The position numbers were made by a program, and so were the translations under genes. Under the pieces are notes generated by a model. That model made no database searches. It had not been told where the DNA came from and worked only from the letters and a program-made list of their open reading frames with translations. Below, piece by piece: positions 13,619 through 33,951 of a stretch of DNA of 64,000 bases. This DNA comes from Dipetalonema caudispina (taxonomy: Eukaryota > Nematoda > Chromadorea > Rhabditida > Onchocercidae). Where the stretch lies: the NCBI GenBank assembly GCA_013365325.1, contig JABVXV010000037.1, forward strand, positions 248,001 to 312,000, in the 5' to 3' direction. Within the stretch, counting starts at the first letter, position 1, and every line of letters starts with the position of its first letter.

Positions 13619-13810
13619 CGAGTTTAAACGCTTCTTTGGAGTGTTATTAGCGTTCCAAGCTGTATTACATGCAGCTCAGTACCTTTAAATTTTGATTTGA
13701 AAGGAGTCGAAGTATGTAAAATAGAAGATCAGGTTCGAAATGAATTATTTGAGGGTGATATTGTACGAGTTGTAATTGAAAGCATCGAACTTGTCTTATC
13801 TTAGTTTTAG

Positions 13811-13826
13811 TGTGTGTGTGTGTGTG
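13811..13826. repeat. Short (GT)n tract
   Basis: About eight GT units ahead of the APC15-like gene, followed by a pyrimidine-rich stretch that could serve as part of an acceptor. Confidence 0.85.
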
Positions 13827-13878
13827 TTTTTTCTCTTTACAATCTCCATTTCAATGCATCTTTGGTTCAAGGAGAGAT

Positions 13879-14272
13879 ATGGCATTTATGTATCCGATGC
13901 ATTTCCCAACAGTACCATTACGATGGGATGAATCAGCATGGGCAATTCCTTGTACAGATGCGGTTGATGAAGTTTTGCTTTCAAGGCTAGAATCACGTAT
14001 TAGTGCGCAGGTAATCGCTTAGCTTCCACATAATGATAAATGGTAGTTCAGTAGCGGTTGCGGTTCCCTTTAAGGTCTTCTGCATGAAGGCACTTTAAAA
14101 AAGAATACTTCAAAGAAATCTCTTATCCTTCTTGAACTTATTTTAGTCTGTATTTACTCAAATGCGTTCGGTACCCAATGTTATTTCTGGAAGCACTTTA
14201 CTGCAAGAAATTGATGACCTCGAAGAGGATGACGAAGAAGTAGCTGATGAAGACGATGAACAGAATCAATAA
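13879..14272 (+). CDS. Small acidic protein, candidate APC/C subunit 15 (ANAPC15/Mnd2-like)
   Basis: Two exons, 13879-14010 and 14147-14272, join in phase to encode 85 residues. An N-terminal FPTVPLRWDESAWAIPC stretch, a short helical middle, a VPNVISGS segment and a strongly acidic tail (EEDDEEVADEDDEQNQ) recall human APC15. That protein has an FP..P....W....PC N-terminus, a VPIG segment and a long acidic tail, and it promotes turnover of the mitotic checkpoint complex on the anaphase-promoting complex. The resemblance is by eye only and the region is short, so the family call is tentative; the exon pair itself looks real. The start chosen is the ATG at 13879; a second ATG lies four codons on. 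It lies 611 bases downstream of the PGRMC stop on the same strand, so co-transcription is possible but unproven. Confidence 0.55.
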
Positions 14273-14595
14273 TCTTACCCTACTTCTATGTGCAGTTTTG
14301 TTTGATTTAAGGCATCGATTTGTATAGACTGTATAATGTATCTTTTTCCAATATTCCCTATTTGAGTTTAAAAGAGTTCCTGCCATGCTTTGAAATTTCT
14401 AGGAAGAACTGTGGAAAAAAAAATTATGTTTTCTTAATTTTTTTTTCAAATTTCTTCATAAATTTTGTGGGAGATTTGAGGCTGCTGATCTAATACAATC
14501 GTGTCAACATATACAAAGTTTTTCGAACAGTTTTGAGCTGGTGCTGAGCAAATGTTTTCAGAAAATATGTTATACTTGGAAGTTTTTAACTTGCA

Positions 14596-14601
14596 AATAA
14601 A
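14596..14601 (+). terminator. Poly(A) signal of APC15-like gene
   Basis: AATAAA lies 324 bases past the stop of the small acidic protein. It is the first clear signal on the plus strand. Confidence 0.4.
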
Positions 14602-15027
14602 TAATACTCACATAACTCTTTCATAAAGGTCATCTGAGCGGCAGTCTGTCTAATTTAACGTGAGTATTATTACACTGCTCATTATTCTTTTCATGATATA
14701 ACTTGAGACAGGCTTCATAATTACTTTTGACACCAAAGTGCATGCAATACGTCATGATTATGAACTTTTTCTCTAACCATTATCTGTGTTGGATGAATAG
14801 TTGTTTTCCTTTTTCGTAATTTTATGTTATAAAATAAAAGATTGAACAGTTGTGTACCAATTCAAACTGATAAGATTAATAGACCAGTGCTTAAGCTTTA
14901 TGTTATTCAGCTTATTCTTCCATATCTTCTGTAGTAAAAATAGGAGAAACTAATATGAGATTGAAATTAGGAAGAGTCGTTCATAACAGGGGGAAAAAAA
15001 AAATAACTGGAGGAATGAATGAATACG

Positions 15028-15068
15028 GGGGAAGCATTCCACTAGAATTTTTGTAACAATTAAAAAAT
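15028..15068. repeat. 41-bp dispersed direct repeat, copy A
   Basis: Begins GGGGAAGCATTCCA and matches 15976-16016 with about five substitutions across 41 bases. Copy B abuts the grk-2 stop codon, so copy A looks like a duplicated piece of grk-2 3'-flanking sequence, or both are copies of a small element. Confidence 0.6.
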
Positions 15069-15975
15069 TTTGTATAAATCCTGTTTTATCATAATTCAAT
15101 TTTAAGCAATGTATGCTTTATTCGGCTTAATCACAGTCAGTGCACATTGAAAGGATTTCATGGCTATCACGAATTATTACAAACATTATTATAATAAATA
15201 GGATAGTGTATACCCAGAACAAAGATAAGAAAATTGCTATTTGAGTTTCACATAATTTTGGAATAACAGTTAGTTACAAATATAAATGTTACATGTGGGA
15301 AGATAATTTGACTAAATATGACATTCTACAACTAAACTTCATCATATAAAGTAATATTCATCATAATGAGACCAGGTCAAAATTTCTTTCTTGAAACAAC
15401 AAAATCAACGAACAGGACGAAACATTTGCTCCAAAGTAAGTATAGGTATACAAAGGCTAATATTTGTGCTTAAGCATAACTAAAAGGTGTAGATCGTCAA
15501 AATATATCGCGAAACCTGGTCTATTATATTCCTGAGATTTTTTAATTAATTTCAAATCTTTTTGCATCTAAAATTAATTTTATCGCATACGTGCTGAGAA
15601 ATAAAGGTGTTAAAATGAGCTAGGAATTCCTTTAGAAACAATTGATGTGACATTTTTTAAAAGCTGTTGAAAGTGACATTCGCAATTACTTTCAAATAGT
15701 TGTACTATCATTTATGCACAAATAATGCCTGAGAACAGGAAATTCAACAGATAAAATAGTTACAATGGAATTGGAAAATTACAAACCTTATTTAGCAAAG
15801 ACTTTAATTTAAATTCTCCTTTTATTGAACTTATCCATTTATCTATCACTCTTTTATTTTTCTAAATACAACCTCATTTCCTCATTCCTTCTTATCATTG
15901 AAATAAGTTTGGTCATTGCAACTCACTTCAATCTAGATGTCCTCTATCATCCGCTAGAGAAATAAGATTTATATA

Positions 15976-16014
15976 GGGGAAGCATTCCATTAGAATTCTT
16001 GTAACAATCAGAAA

Positions 16015-16016
<2 letters not shown>
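15976..16016. repeat. 41-bp dispersed direct repeat, copy B (at grk-2 stop)
   Basis: Second copy of the repeat at 15028. Its right end reaches the grk-2 stop codon (minus strand, 16015-16017), so on the grk-2 transcript it would be the first 40 bases of the 3'UTR. Confidence 0.6.
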
Positions 16017-24119
<8,103 letters not shown>

Positions 24120-26464
24120 TTTGAATTGTTGTCCTTGTCGTATATGCTCTATTATTCAAACGCATAACACGTACGTTAAAAATCTTTTCTGCTCGTATTA
24201 GCCTTTGAACATATTTTCTTCAAATACGTTGTTATGTTTGGACTGGAAAATAATATATTACAAAAAATGAATTCAAAATGAGAATCTTTGAAGCCGTCTA
24301 TATGAATAACAAAAGAAAATGCTTCTCCAAAAACTTCATCTCTCCTTGCATTTAAAAATGAAAATATTTTTCGTCGTTCCATGCGAAAGCAAATAATTCT
24401 TTGATTGAATTGTTGCTTAATTTTTGTTATAAGAATGCTTTACGAATGTTTATGCTTTTATGTCATATTCCATCCTACAACTGATATTACATTTTAAAAA
24501 AAGAAGAAAAAACAGAAAGAAAATCAATAATTTAAAAACAATTGACTCAAAGATTTATTTATGTAAGACTGCTATTGTTGAGATGCCTAAAACATTTATA
24601 TAGTTTAGGCAATGTTATCTTATAAGAATCTTCCGAAAGTATGTTTTCAAATTTTGAAGTTTGAAAACAACAAAAAAAAAAAAAAAGAAGTACGAGAAAA
24701 AATTAAAAATTTGCTAATAGGGTTACAAACAGTGGGTAATGTGTCGGGTACCCAAATTTTGAAACAAAAAATTGATGTTATAGTTGTGTGAGAAGAAATT
24801 AGTTGAGTGAAGTATTTTCTCAACATATGTATTGAGAAAATTTCACAAAAAAGAAGGAAAAAAATCGGTAGCGTTGAAGGCGATGATAATTCAAATGAAT
24901 GAAAATGTTGTTTGTATATGACATTTTTCAATTATTTCTGATAATTCACACACCTTTACTACTTAAAATTGAATGTGTTGATTGATTCCGCGTGACGCTG
25001 AAATCCGAACTGAAGAAAATAGATCAAAAGGGTTTCATATATGGATTAATTAAATTATTGAAAATTTAATCAATTTTCTGTCATGTTAAAAATTAAAAAA
25101 ATTAAAAACTGAACTATTCTGATGCTGACAGCATTTTTTGAAAGTCATTAGAAGAAAAGAAAAAAAAAAAAAAAGAGCCAGAAATAATTAAGCTTAGTAT
25201 GCGTCAATATCTCAGTACCATCGAAGGAAGTAAAATGAGAATGAAAAGATGTTGACTATTCAATAAATTTTCTAATGTTCTAAGCAAGCAATGTCAAAGT
25301 TCTAAATTTATTGATGCGGAAAAAGTAAAATTAAACGAAAAAAGGAGAAGAGACAAATTAGTAAGAAAAACTTCTGGAAAATAGCAGGAGGAAATATAAT
25401 AATATAAAAGAGAAATTTTTTTATACTTCTGAGATGACGATGTTTGCATTTCATATAAACGATGAAATGTTTGATGTAAACTTATTCACAGTAAACCAAA
25501 CTATCCTAGGAATTTCATCAGAATTATCAGTGATATAAATGCTATATGCTAAATGCAAAGAATTAAAAGAAAAATACAAAATAAAAGTCATAGAATTTGG
25601 AATGGATGAAATTATGAAAGTAGAACGACTGTAAACTATCTTGCATAGTATTTATAATCGTTTTGAAATATCCCAAATATGATTAAAATTAATCTGATTG
25701 AACTGTATGTGATATTTATGGCCAAAGCACAAGGATTAAAGATGTTGTAGTGATTCTGAGTCACACTTTTTTTTTAAAAAAAAAAAAAAAGTAATAATGG
25801 GAACTAAGACATTCAAAATCATAAAAAAAAATGAATAATAAGAAACTCCGTTGGTCATAAATTCCAAAAATAAAAACAATAATAAACTGTATTTCCGTAA
25901 ATTTTTACGAAGATCATAATTCTTCATTTTTGAAAGTAAATAAATTTCTAATAAAATCCAGCTTAAATTTAATCAGGCTGGGTAGGTGACTAAACTTAAA
26001 TGACGAATGTATTTTCGGAAGCATTACGAAAGTAATAAATCTCCACTGACTAAAAATGGTAAATGAATGGATTAAAATGAATCAATGGACTGATATATTA
26101 ATGAATTCAGCTAATTAGCTGCATAGTTGTAGGATGAAGAGTACTTTAGTAAAAAAGAAAATTGTGATAGTCATATTAGCACTATTAACAATTTCATGAA
26201 ATGTTGTAACTATAATTTCAGTTGAATAATCACACATTGATAATTCTCATAGAAAAGATAAAAATTTTGTGAGCTAATTTTATAATTCATAAAAATAGAT
26301 AAAACTATGTTATGTAAAATAATCCATCGCAATTAAATTTTTACAAAATCCACGAGAAAAGGAAAGAAAAACAGCAAATTTTTTCATTTAAAGCAAGCAA
26401 AAAGAAATGATAGAAATAGGATGCCTTTCACTTTTCAAAAGCTTCAACTTAATTCTGTCCTTAC

Positions 26465-26532
26465 TTCTCTCTCTCCCTCTCTTTCGTTTTCTCTCTCTCG
26501 CACTCTCTCTCTCTCTCTCTCTCTCTCTTTCT
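26465..26532. repeat. (CT)n polypyrimidine tract
   Basis: About 68 bases of nearly pure CT repeat with few interruptions. A (GA)n tract about 100 bases downstream is complementary to it. Confidence 0.9.
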
Positions 26533-26633
26533 ATTAACACCAAAATCATGCAATTTTAAGGAGACTAAAATTTATGAATGTTTATGAGAAAAAAGAGAAC
26601 TACTCCCAAACGAACAATAATTAATTATTCAAT

Positions 26634-26674
26634 GAGAGAAAGGGAAAGAGAGAGAGAGAGAGAGAGAGAGGGAG
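26634..26674. repeat. (GA)n polypurine tract
   Basis: About 41 bases of nearly pure GA, complementary to the CT tract at 26465-26532. The pair forms an imperfect inverted repeat. Confidence 0.9.
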
Positions 26675-28003
26675 TAGAATTTTTTTTCAGGTTAATTTAT
26701 GGAATGATTATTATACTTAAATTGTTAAAATTGTGTCTATACGACAAATTTGTATGAAGTTGACGAGGTATTATCAATTGAGCTTCCTTTTCCGACTAAA
26801 ACTAATGGATCAAGGAGGAAGTAAATAAGTGGGAAGATCATGTATGAATTATTATTCCCTAAAGTATCCTGAATTTGATATATTTCTATCATTTTTATAG
26901 CTTCTTACTTTTTTACATTTATTATTTACTAGAGTAGTTTAATTGGTTCAGTAAAATTTCATCTCTCAATATATCTGCAACTTTATGACCACATGGGGTT
27001 CTTGAGAGAACCCTTTGGATAAAACTATTTTATCTAACTAATCCGATAATTGGACAATCAACGGTGTAAGCTATTTAATCTAAGTTGGTAAATACATAGC
27101 ATCATTGGTTTGATCTAGCTTTTCGGACAAAAAATCCAATCATTCTTCCATATCAACAAGCTGTATCAGTATACGTACGTCTGATTATTATATCATTTGC
27201 TTTTTCCGATCTAGACAATGACGTTGCTAAAGATATGAGAATTCTCGAGTATTATTCTGATGCGGTACGTAAGAGCATTATGACTGAATTAATTGCTTTC
27301 ATTTCCAAAATATTTCCATTTTAGACATCAACCTTAATAAACGGTAATAGACTAACTTGAAGAATTATAATTTCCATAATTTCTAAAAAAAAAAAAAAAA
27401 AAGAAAATTGATAGATATCAATGGAATTGAAAAAATTTCCAACTACATCTTATATGATTATTGCATATAATTTATCCATTCAAAAAAAAAAGAGAACCTC
27501 ATCGCATAAATTTGGAATAAATTTAATTTTCTAGCAATGATAGAAGTAGTAAAATGATGCACATCAAGAAAGTTTGGAATTTTTTCAACACAAATTTTGT
27601 TAATGATAAAGAATAGATAGAGAAAATTGCCTTACTAACTATATGTCTCTACAATTTAAGCTTTCAATTTTCAATACTGTGACTTTAAAAATTCGAAATA
27701 GACGATAAACTGCAAATGACATATGTCATTACTGTTATTCTTAGCATATGTATGCGTCTTCATCTTTTTTCTATTTACCATTCCAACATTTTAAAATTGA
27801 AAAATGTCAACTATTCTTTGATTCAAAATAAAGGATAGTTTCTACAAAATTTTTTAATCGAAATATTCATTGAGCAATGTAAATGTCAAATTTAAGTAAT
27901 ATTTCCAATCGAACTTACTCATAGTAATAATAACTGAAATGATTAAAACAATATTCTAGCGATGAAATACATTTATAGTGCGAAAATATTTCACTATAAG
28001 TGA

Positions 28004-28091
28004 CCGTACTTTTCTTTCCGGATACTAATTAGTAGTAAATGATAAGTCCGTATCACTTTTTCCGGATATCACTTAGTAGTAGATGATATTT
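28004..28091. repeat. 44-bp tandem duplication
   Basis: Two adjacent imperfect copies of a 44-base unit (28004-28047, 28048-28091), each starting CCGTA and containing TCCGGATA and TTAGTAGTA, followed by a short third start (CCGTAC) just after. Confidence 0.7.
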
Positions 28092-29939
28092 ACCCGTACA
28101 AATGGGTTAATGCATAATGTCTACCTATGAGATGGGCAACGTGTTGAACTTATCACAGTCGCAAATAAGTCATTATGGAAATGATTCATATAACTGAAAA
28201 AAATAGCTAATGAATTTAGCTTCACTACTATTATAGATTAATTAAATAAACAAAGCAAAGTGATGCTAATATCTAGAACTGACTGATATCATTTACTTTA
28301 ACTCATCATGATTTGACTTATACGATAATTCCATCCTCTTTTTTACCCTGTAAGTTTCAACCTATCTGATCGCTATGAATTCGTTATTTAAATGAAAAGA
28401 ATGATGCAATAACCATAGGAAATCACTTTTAATTTACTAAACGATAAATTCAGTTCTTATAGCATTTCATTTTCTCATTTAATGGTAATGTCAATATTTC
28501 AATGATAAACTTCTCACATAAATCCTAAATTTTGTAGTCAATGAGACATTATTTGAAGGAGAGGAAAAAAAAAAAAGAAAAGGAAAGAAAAAAAAGGGAC
28601 AAGAGAGAAATTTTAATTGTGATAGAAGCCTTATCATTGTGTGAAAAACAAGCTTTACCTATATCATCAAAATTCCTGAAATTGAGGATAAATAATATTC
28701 TTACAAGCTCAAATGAGATAATTTAGTAAAATTCAGTCAAATTAAATTATATGAAATGATATTCAGTGTATTACTATCTTCACAATTACTTCAGCAACAG
28801 TTTCAATAGTTTAAAAATGAATTTAAGAATAAACAATTAAGCACAAAAATATTTATGAGATGAAGAATATAACGTTATCAAATTACATTTAATTTCACTT
28901 CTAATATATTAAATTGTTAGAATAATACTTTTGATGTAGCAAGAAATCATACGGAATTTTATATGCGACAGATGAAAACAACATGTCATTATTTTTCATT
29001 ATATATTGAGAAAGACGAAAAAGATCCATGAAGATATTTAATAATCTGTGATGCTGAAGCATGAATAAGATGTTAATTTCCTTTAGAACTATCCTAATTA
29101 CGTAAACAATATCACCGATAATAAGATGATCTCAAAGGTAAAATATGAGCAGATAGATGGAATGAAGGAGTTAGCTAGAAGTGCATTGATTTTGAATCAA
29201 AGAGTTTGGATATTTTCATGATTATTAGCTTAATGATATAATAGTGATAGGCAATGAAAACAACTACTCAAAAATCGATTCCTTATGAGAATAAAAAGTT
29301 CTTACCATTCATTAATCGGGAATAAATTCTCAGAATTTGAATATTACATTAAAAATTGTTTTTTAAAATAGTACATTAAATTTTCCATAAGAAATTTCAA
29401 AAAATTGAAATTTTTTGTTACAACTGAAACGATCAAAGTTCAAGATGACGTTATATAAAATCCACTGAAAAATTCTAAAAGTTCGGAAATAATTATCATA
29501 AATGAACAAGGATAATTAGAGTGAAAAGATATGATGGAAATAGTAACATTGTGAACCATATGGGTAAACTCGAAACTAACCTCTGTTTAGGTATGAAACC
29601 TTTCATAAAGTTGACATCTTCTGAGATGATTGAATCTTGTTAGAAATACGAAGATTTGATTAATTGTTATTCACTTGATTATTGATTTAAAATTGCAGTA
29701 GTAACATCTTGATACATGTTGACATTTATTGAAAGATGAACAATGATCAAAAAGTTTCTTTTTTTTTTTTTTTTTTTTTCTAGCTTAAGATAAAGAAATG
29801 TTAGAGAAATTTGATGAAAAACAATAAGATTAACGAGATAGTGTTGCAGAGATTGTAAACATTAACTTATCATTATCATTTCTTGATAGCTATGCTTTCA
29901 TAATTTATGTTAAAAATGGAAATGTGACAGCGAATTGAC

Positions 29940-29967
29940 AAAAAAAAAAAAAAAAAAAAAAAAAAAA
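29940..29967. repeat. Poly(A) run of 28
   Basis: Uninterrupted A28 in the gene-poor region, followed by further A-rich sequence. It could be the tail of an old retroposed copy, but no source sequence is recognisable upstream. Confidence 0.85.
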
Positions 29968-31438
29968 GCAAAAAAAAGTTGGAAGAGATGAATTACGTCA
30001 ATTGCGTGATGTATTAAAGAAAGGGATGTAAAAGAGAGAGATAAGAAGAAAGAGAAAGAGGAATGTAAAAAAAAGAGATAAAATGAAACTGAAATTTTCT
30101 CTCCTCACTAAAATGCCAATTGGTTCTTGGAAATCACAACTAAAACATCAGATTAAGTGAAAAAAAAAGAAAAAAAAAAAAAAAAAAGAAAGGAATGAAG
30201 AGAGTAATAAACTTTTGCTTGCATGGAAGAGTATTTTTATTTTTCTGTTGTTTAAAAATTTTGATTAAAATATGATGAGTAAATAATAAGTGGTACAAAA
30301 TGAGCAATGTGAACAAAAACTTTTGTCGGAAATTGCATTCTGCAGTATACATGAAATTAGTAATATTAAAATTACAACTGATTCAATTTAATTGTTGAGA
30401 TATTTTTAGCAAAACGATATGTTTTTGAAATCGTAAAGCATTTATTATAGCAGAACCGATTAAAAACAATTTTTTTTTTCCCGAATTCGAAAGAACTGAA
30501 TAAATTCTAACACAATTCAAATAATTAAATTATTCAAATAGTGCAATTAACGACGTTGCATTTCCAATCAAAATGCTCATTTTAATCGCATGTAATTTAA
30601 AATATTCTTCTGCCCATATGTTCTAATTTTTTTTTTTCCAAATGTTACGATGAAATATCTCATTAAGAAGTAAATTGTTTCATATAATCTTAGAGGGTAT
30701 AAGTTATAGAACATTTAGAAAGAAGAGATAATGATTACTGAAATAAGAAACTAATAAATTATTTTTAAATAAAAAGTATTGAATCTGCATTTTCCACAAC
30801 AAATCTTACAATTAATACAATTGATAGAATCATGCGAAAATAATAATAATAATAATAATAGCAATTTTTTTTGTTTATTTACTGACATTAAGTTTATGAG
30901 TGTCCCACGTAGAATTTAAAGTACTCCGTGATGATATCTTGCAATGCTTAACTTAAGTCATAACGTGTTTTACTTTCCTATACAACTTCTTGTTGATCAT
31001 AATATGCTAGCAATGAGAGGAAATTTTGAATTTATTATCTTTACATCAAAAAATTGCATCAAATTTGCTCAAAACAGGTCAATCTGTTGATTAAGAAATG
31101 CAAAAACACTTATTAATGCTTACCTATAAGCTGAAAGAAGTTAGATATCAGTATAGTATCAATCCTTTAATCAATCGGATATTCGAATAGTCAGAAATTT
31201 GAGCGGGAGATAAGAATGACGGAAGTATTAAAATGAAGTTGACGAATCCATCATGATATGTTATCAAATTTGAAGAGATTGAGTGTTGTGAGTTAAGCAT
31301 AAATGATCTGTTACATATCTTCATCATAATTATCACTACTACCATCATTATATCACCGTTATCATTCATTTCTTGTAAAAGAAAGGAAAGCAAGAAGATG
31401 AATCGTAAGATCTATGAATGAATCGGAGAGAAATGTCA

Positions 31439-31439
<1 letters not shown>

Positions 31440-31471
<32 letters not shown>
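31440..31471. repeat. Poly(A) run of 32
   Basis: Uninterrupted A32 in the gene-poor region. No adjacent gene remnant or target-site duplication could be recognised. Confidence 0.85.
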
Positions 31472-31473
<2 letters not shown>

Positions 31474-31744
31474 ACCTTTACTAGCAAAAAATGTTTAATT
31501 TAATTCCGGAACTAAAAAAAAAAAGCATATTTCAAATGAATTTTCAGCATTGGTATGCAAAATAAATGAGTGATCAGAAAATGGACATGTAAACAAAATG
31601 AATGACCAAGTAATGTAATATATTAAAAACAACAGGAAATTATCGACAATCGTCGAATTGACATGAAAATAGACTAGGTGAAATAATTTAATAACTAAAT
31701 CCAGAGAATCAATCATAGATCTTTGTCGGATATATAGTTAGTAC

Positions 31745-31745
31745 G

Positions 31746-31785
<40 letters not shown>

Positions 31786-31786
31786 C
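31745..31786. repeat. Compound (TA)n(TG)n microsatellite
   Basis: About ten TA units pass directly into about eleven TG units. Such tracts can adopt non-B DNA and are often polymorphic. Confidence 0.9.
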
Positions 31787-32435
31787 TTAGCATGAAATAT
31801 ATGTATTGCATTGAATATAATAGAATCAGGAAATTTTGCCGGTATCCTAAATGGAATCCGATTTATTAGTGGAATCAGAAAGTATGATAAACAATGTTGA
31901 AGTTTACTGTTCATTCTTATTTTGTTGAAACAATTTAATTTCAATTTGCACATTATTCTGCAACAAATAAGAATTGAATGAAAGAACGAAAGAAGTCATA
32001 GAGATGAACAATACTTACCTACTAAAATACTATATCGCGTATGTGTTATGTGTATGTATGTATGTGTGCATATTTATGAATGCCATTTATAGAAACGGAA
32101 TAAATTGTTGGAATGAAATAGAAAGCGGAAAGATGGAAAAGGAAGGAAGAGGAATGAAAGTCAATGGATGAATATTGGCAAAACGGTGAGGAGAAAATGA
32201 AAAGATGACGGAGGCATCAGAAGTTCGGGATTTCATTGCCGCATCCGCATATCGATCTGATCGCGTTCCTTAGATACGCTCTTTACTGACGGTTATAGCG
32301 CTAGCAATTCCAGGCCTTATAGACAGTTTTGATGTCTTTTTGTTAGAGCTAAGCCTGAATTGGTTTTAATGAAGAGCATTTAGCATTTGGCTTTCTTTAA
32401 GCTCATAGATATATCGAAAATACACCTATACATAA

Positions 32436-32454
32436 ACACACACACACACACACA

Positions 32455-32492
<38 letters not shown>

Positions 32493-32495
32493 TAC
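32436..32495. repeat. (CA)n microsatellite
   Basis: About 25 CA units with one CCC interruption near 32458, ending in ACATACATA. It lies about 650 bases from the TA/TG tract; the two dinucleotide tracts are in opposite strand sense. Confidence 0.9.
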
Positions 32496-33951
32496 ATGTA
32501 TATTACATGTATACTTAAGTTAATATTCCTGAATTCAGGTAGATATAAACGTAGGTGTATATAATTTGTATAACAGTTTTCATTGAGAATAAGATTGGAC
32601 AACAAATATGATACAAAATTGTTGAACAGGGAGGATTAATTATTAGTATTGTAGATTAATTAATTAATTTAATGATAAGTGATCAAAGATAAACACCGTA
32701 TTGCTGATACCATCCTTATCATATTGACAGATAATATGCAAATTTTAGGAGGAAAGATATGATTTAGCATGATGAACAAAATAAGGGATGATGGGTGGAA
32801 AATACTTGATGAATTCTGCTAATTATATAAATGAAATTAAATCGATCAAACAAATAACTGACATTTGCCTTTATGGATAATCAATTATTTGTTGAATTAC
32901 TTTTCAAAATTTAATTGCCTTTATTGATAAAACCTTTTTTCAAAGAAAAATATTACCATTGCTTAATCGAAACAAACTTCTCATATTTCAATATTGCTAA
33001 CACCATTTGCATATCCTAATTAGTCAAATGAATCAATTTTTCGATCATTTCTATTCACTTAACATTTGATGATATGTCATTTACATAATTCAACAATAAA
33101 GAATTCCACTTCTCAATATATTATCATTATATCATATAAATCAATTAACATTCATGATAACTTGAAAAAATTTCTTTTCAAAATTTAGTATTTGCAAAAA
33201 TATTTTGGTTCAATCCTTTTTTCATAATATATGTTGCGTAAATGGAATTCTTTTTGTTTTGTTTTTCTTTCTTTTTTTTTTTTTAAAACAATTTTGAGGA
33301 AATGAGTAAAACGTTTTAAATTTCTCATTTTATTTTCAATTAAAATATCCGTAAAAGAGTATAATGTGTATTTTAAATAGACAAGTTTCAAACATACTTT
33401 AATCATAGTCTATTAAAGAGTAACTAAGCTAAATTGATGAAACAATCATTGAAGCTTTATTATTTGTCCCAAAAGTAATAAGATAGTAATTTGCTACTCA
33501 TATATTCTTTCCGTCTTAATGTTGGTCTAATTAGAATCAATACGAGGAATTTAAGGCCTGTTCATTCGTTAACAGACAAAAAAAAAAAAAAAAATAGTCC
33601 TTTCTCTCCTCTATTTTCTTTTCCGGAAAAAATGCTGAATTGCCGGAAAAAGTATGAACAGTCTTTTTCATTTTATATGCACCATTCATTTGTAACATGC
33701 ATTATTCATTCAACGGAAATTAATAATGCAGGAAGGATAAAGTTGTAAAAATTCAATGGAAGAGTTTGAAATTTAATTTTAAATAAAATCTGATAGTGGC
33801 AATAATTAAAAGAGAAGGTCATCCTGGCATAGTATCTTATTAGACAGGAAATGATTGAAAATCTTTCTACAAAATTGAAATATGAAAAAGATAGATGGAA
33901 ATTAGAAGGAAAAGGCGAAAAGGGACATTAAATGTTGCACATAGGGTAGGG

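Larger units (their letters stand above)
14273..16014. other. Convergent intergenic region
   Basis: This separates the APC15-like gene (+) from the grk-2 stop (-). An AATAAA for the former lies at 14596-14601, and a TTTATT at 15853-15858 would be AATAAA for the latter on the minus strand. A 41-base segment at 15028-15068 is repeated with about five differences at 15976-16016, immediately past the grk-2 stop. No coding exon was recognised. Confidence 0.6.
24120..33951. other. Long gene-poor stretch between grk-2 and rib-2
   Basis: About 9.8 kb between two divergently transcribed genes, so it should hold both promoters and 5'UTRs. I find no exon resembling a known protein on either strand; the open frames are short, AT-rich and low in complexity. 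It contains polypyrimidine/polypurine arms (26465-26532 and 26634-26674), a 44-bp tandem duplication (28004-28091), poly(A) runs of 28 and 32, an AAT run near 30840-30860, a (TA)n(TG)n tract and a (CA)n tract. A GC-richer patch at about 32200-32330 is noted but has no supportable coding content. Non-conserved genes or non-coding RNAs could be missed by eye. Confidence 0.55.

Noticed and set aside
32205..32273. Short open frame of 22 codons in the GC-richer patch
   Set aside because: Too short, ends at TAG with no donor giving a sensible join to rib-2; not supportable as an exon.
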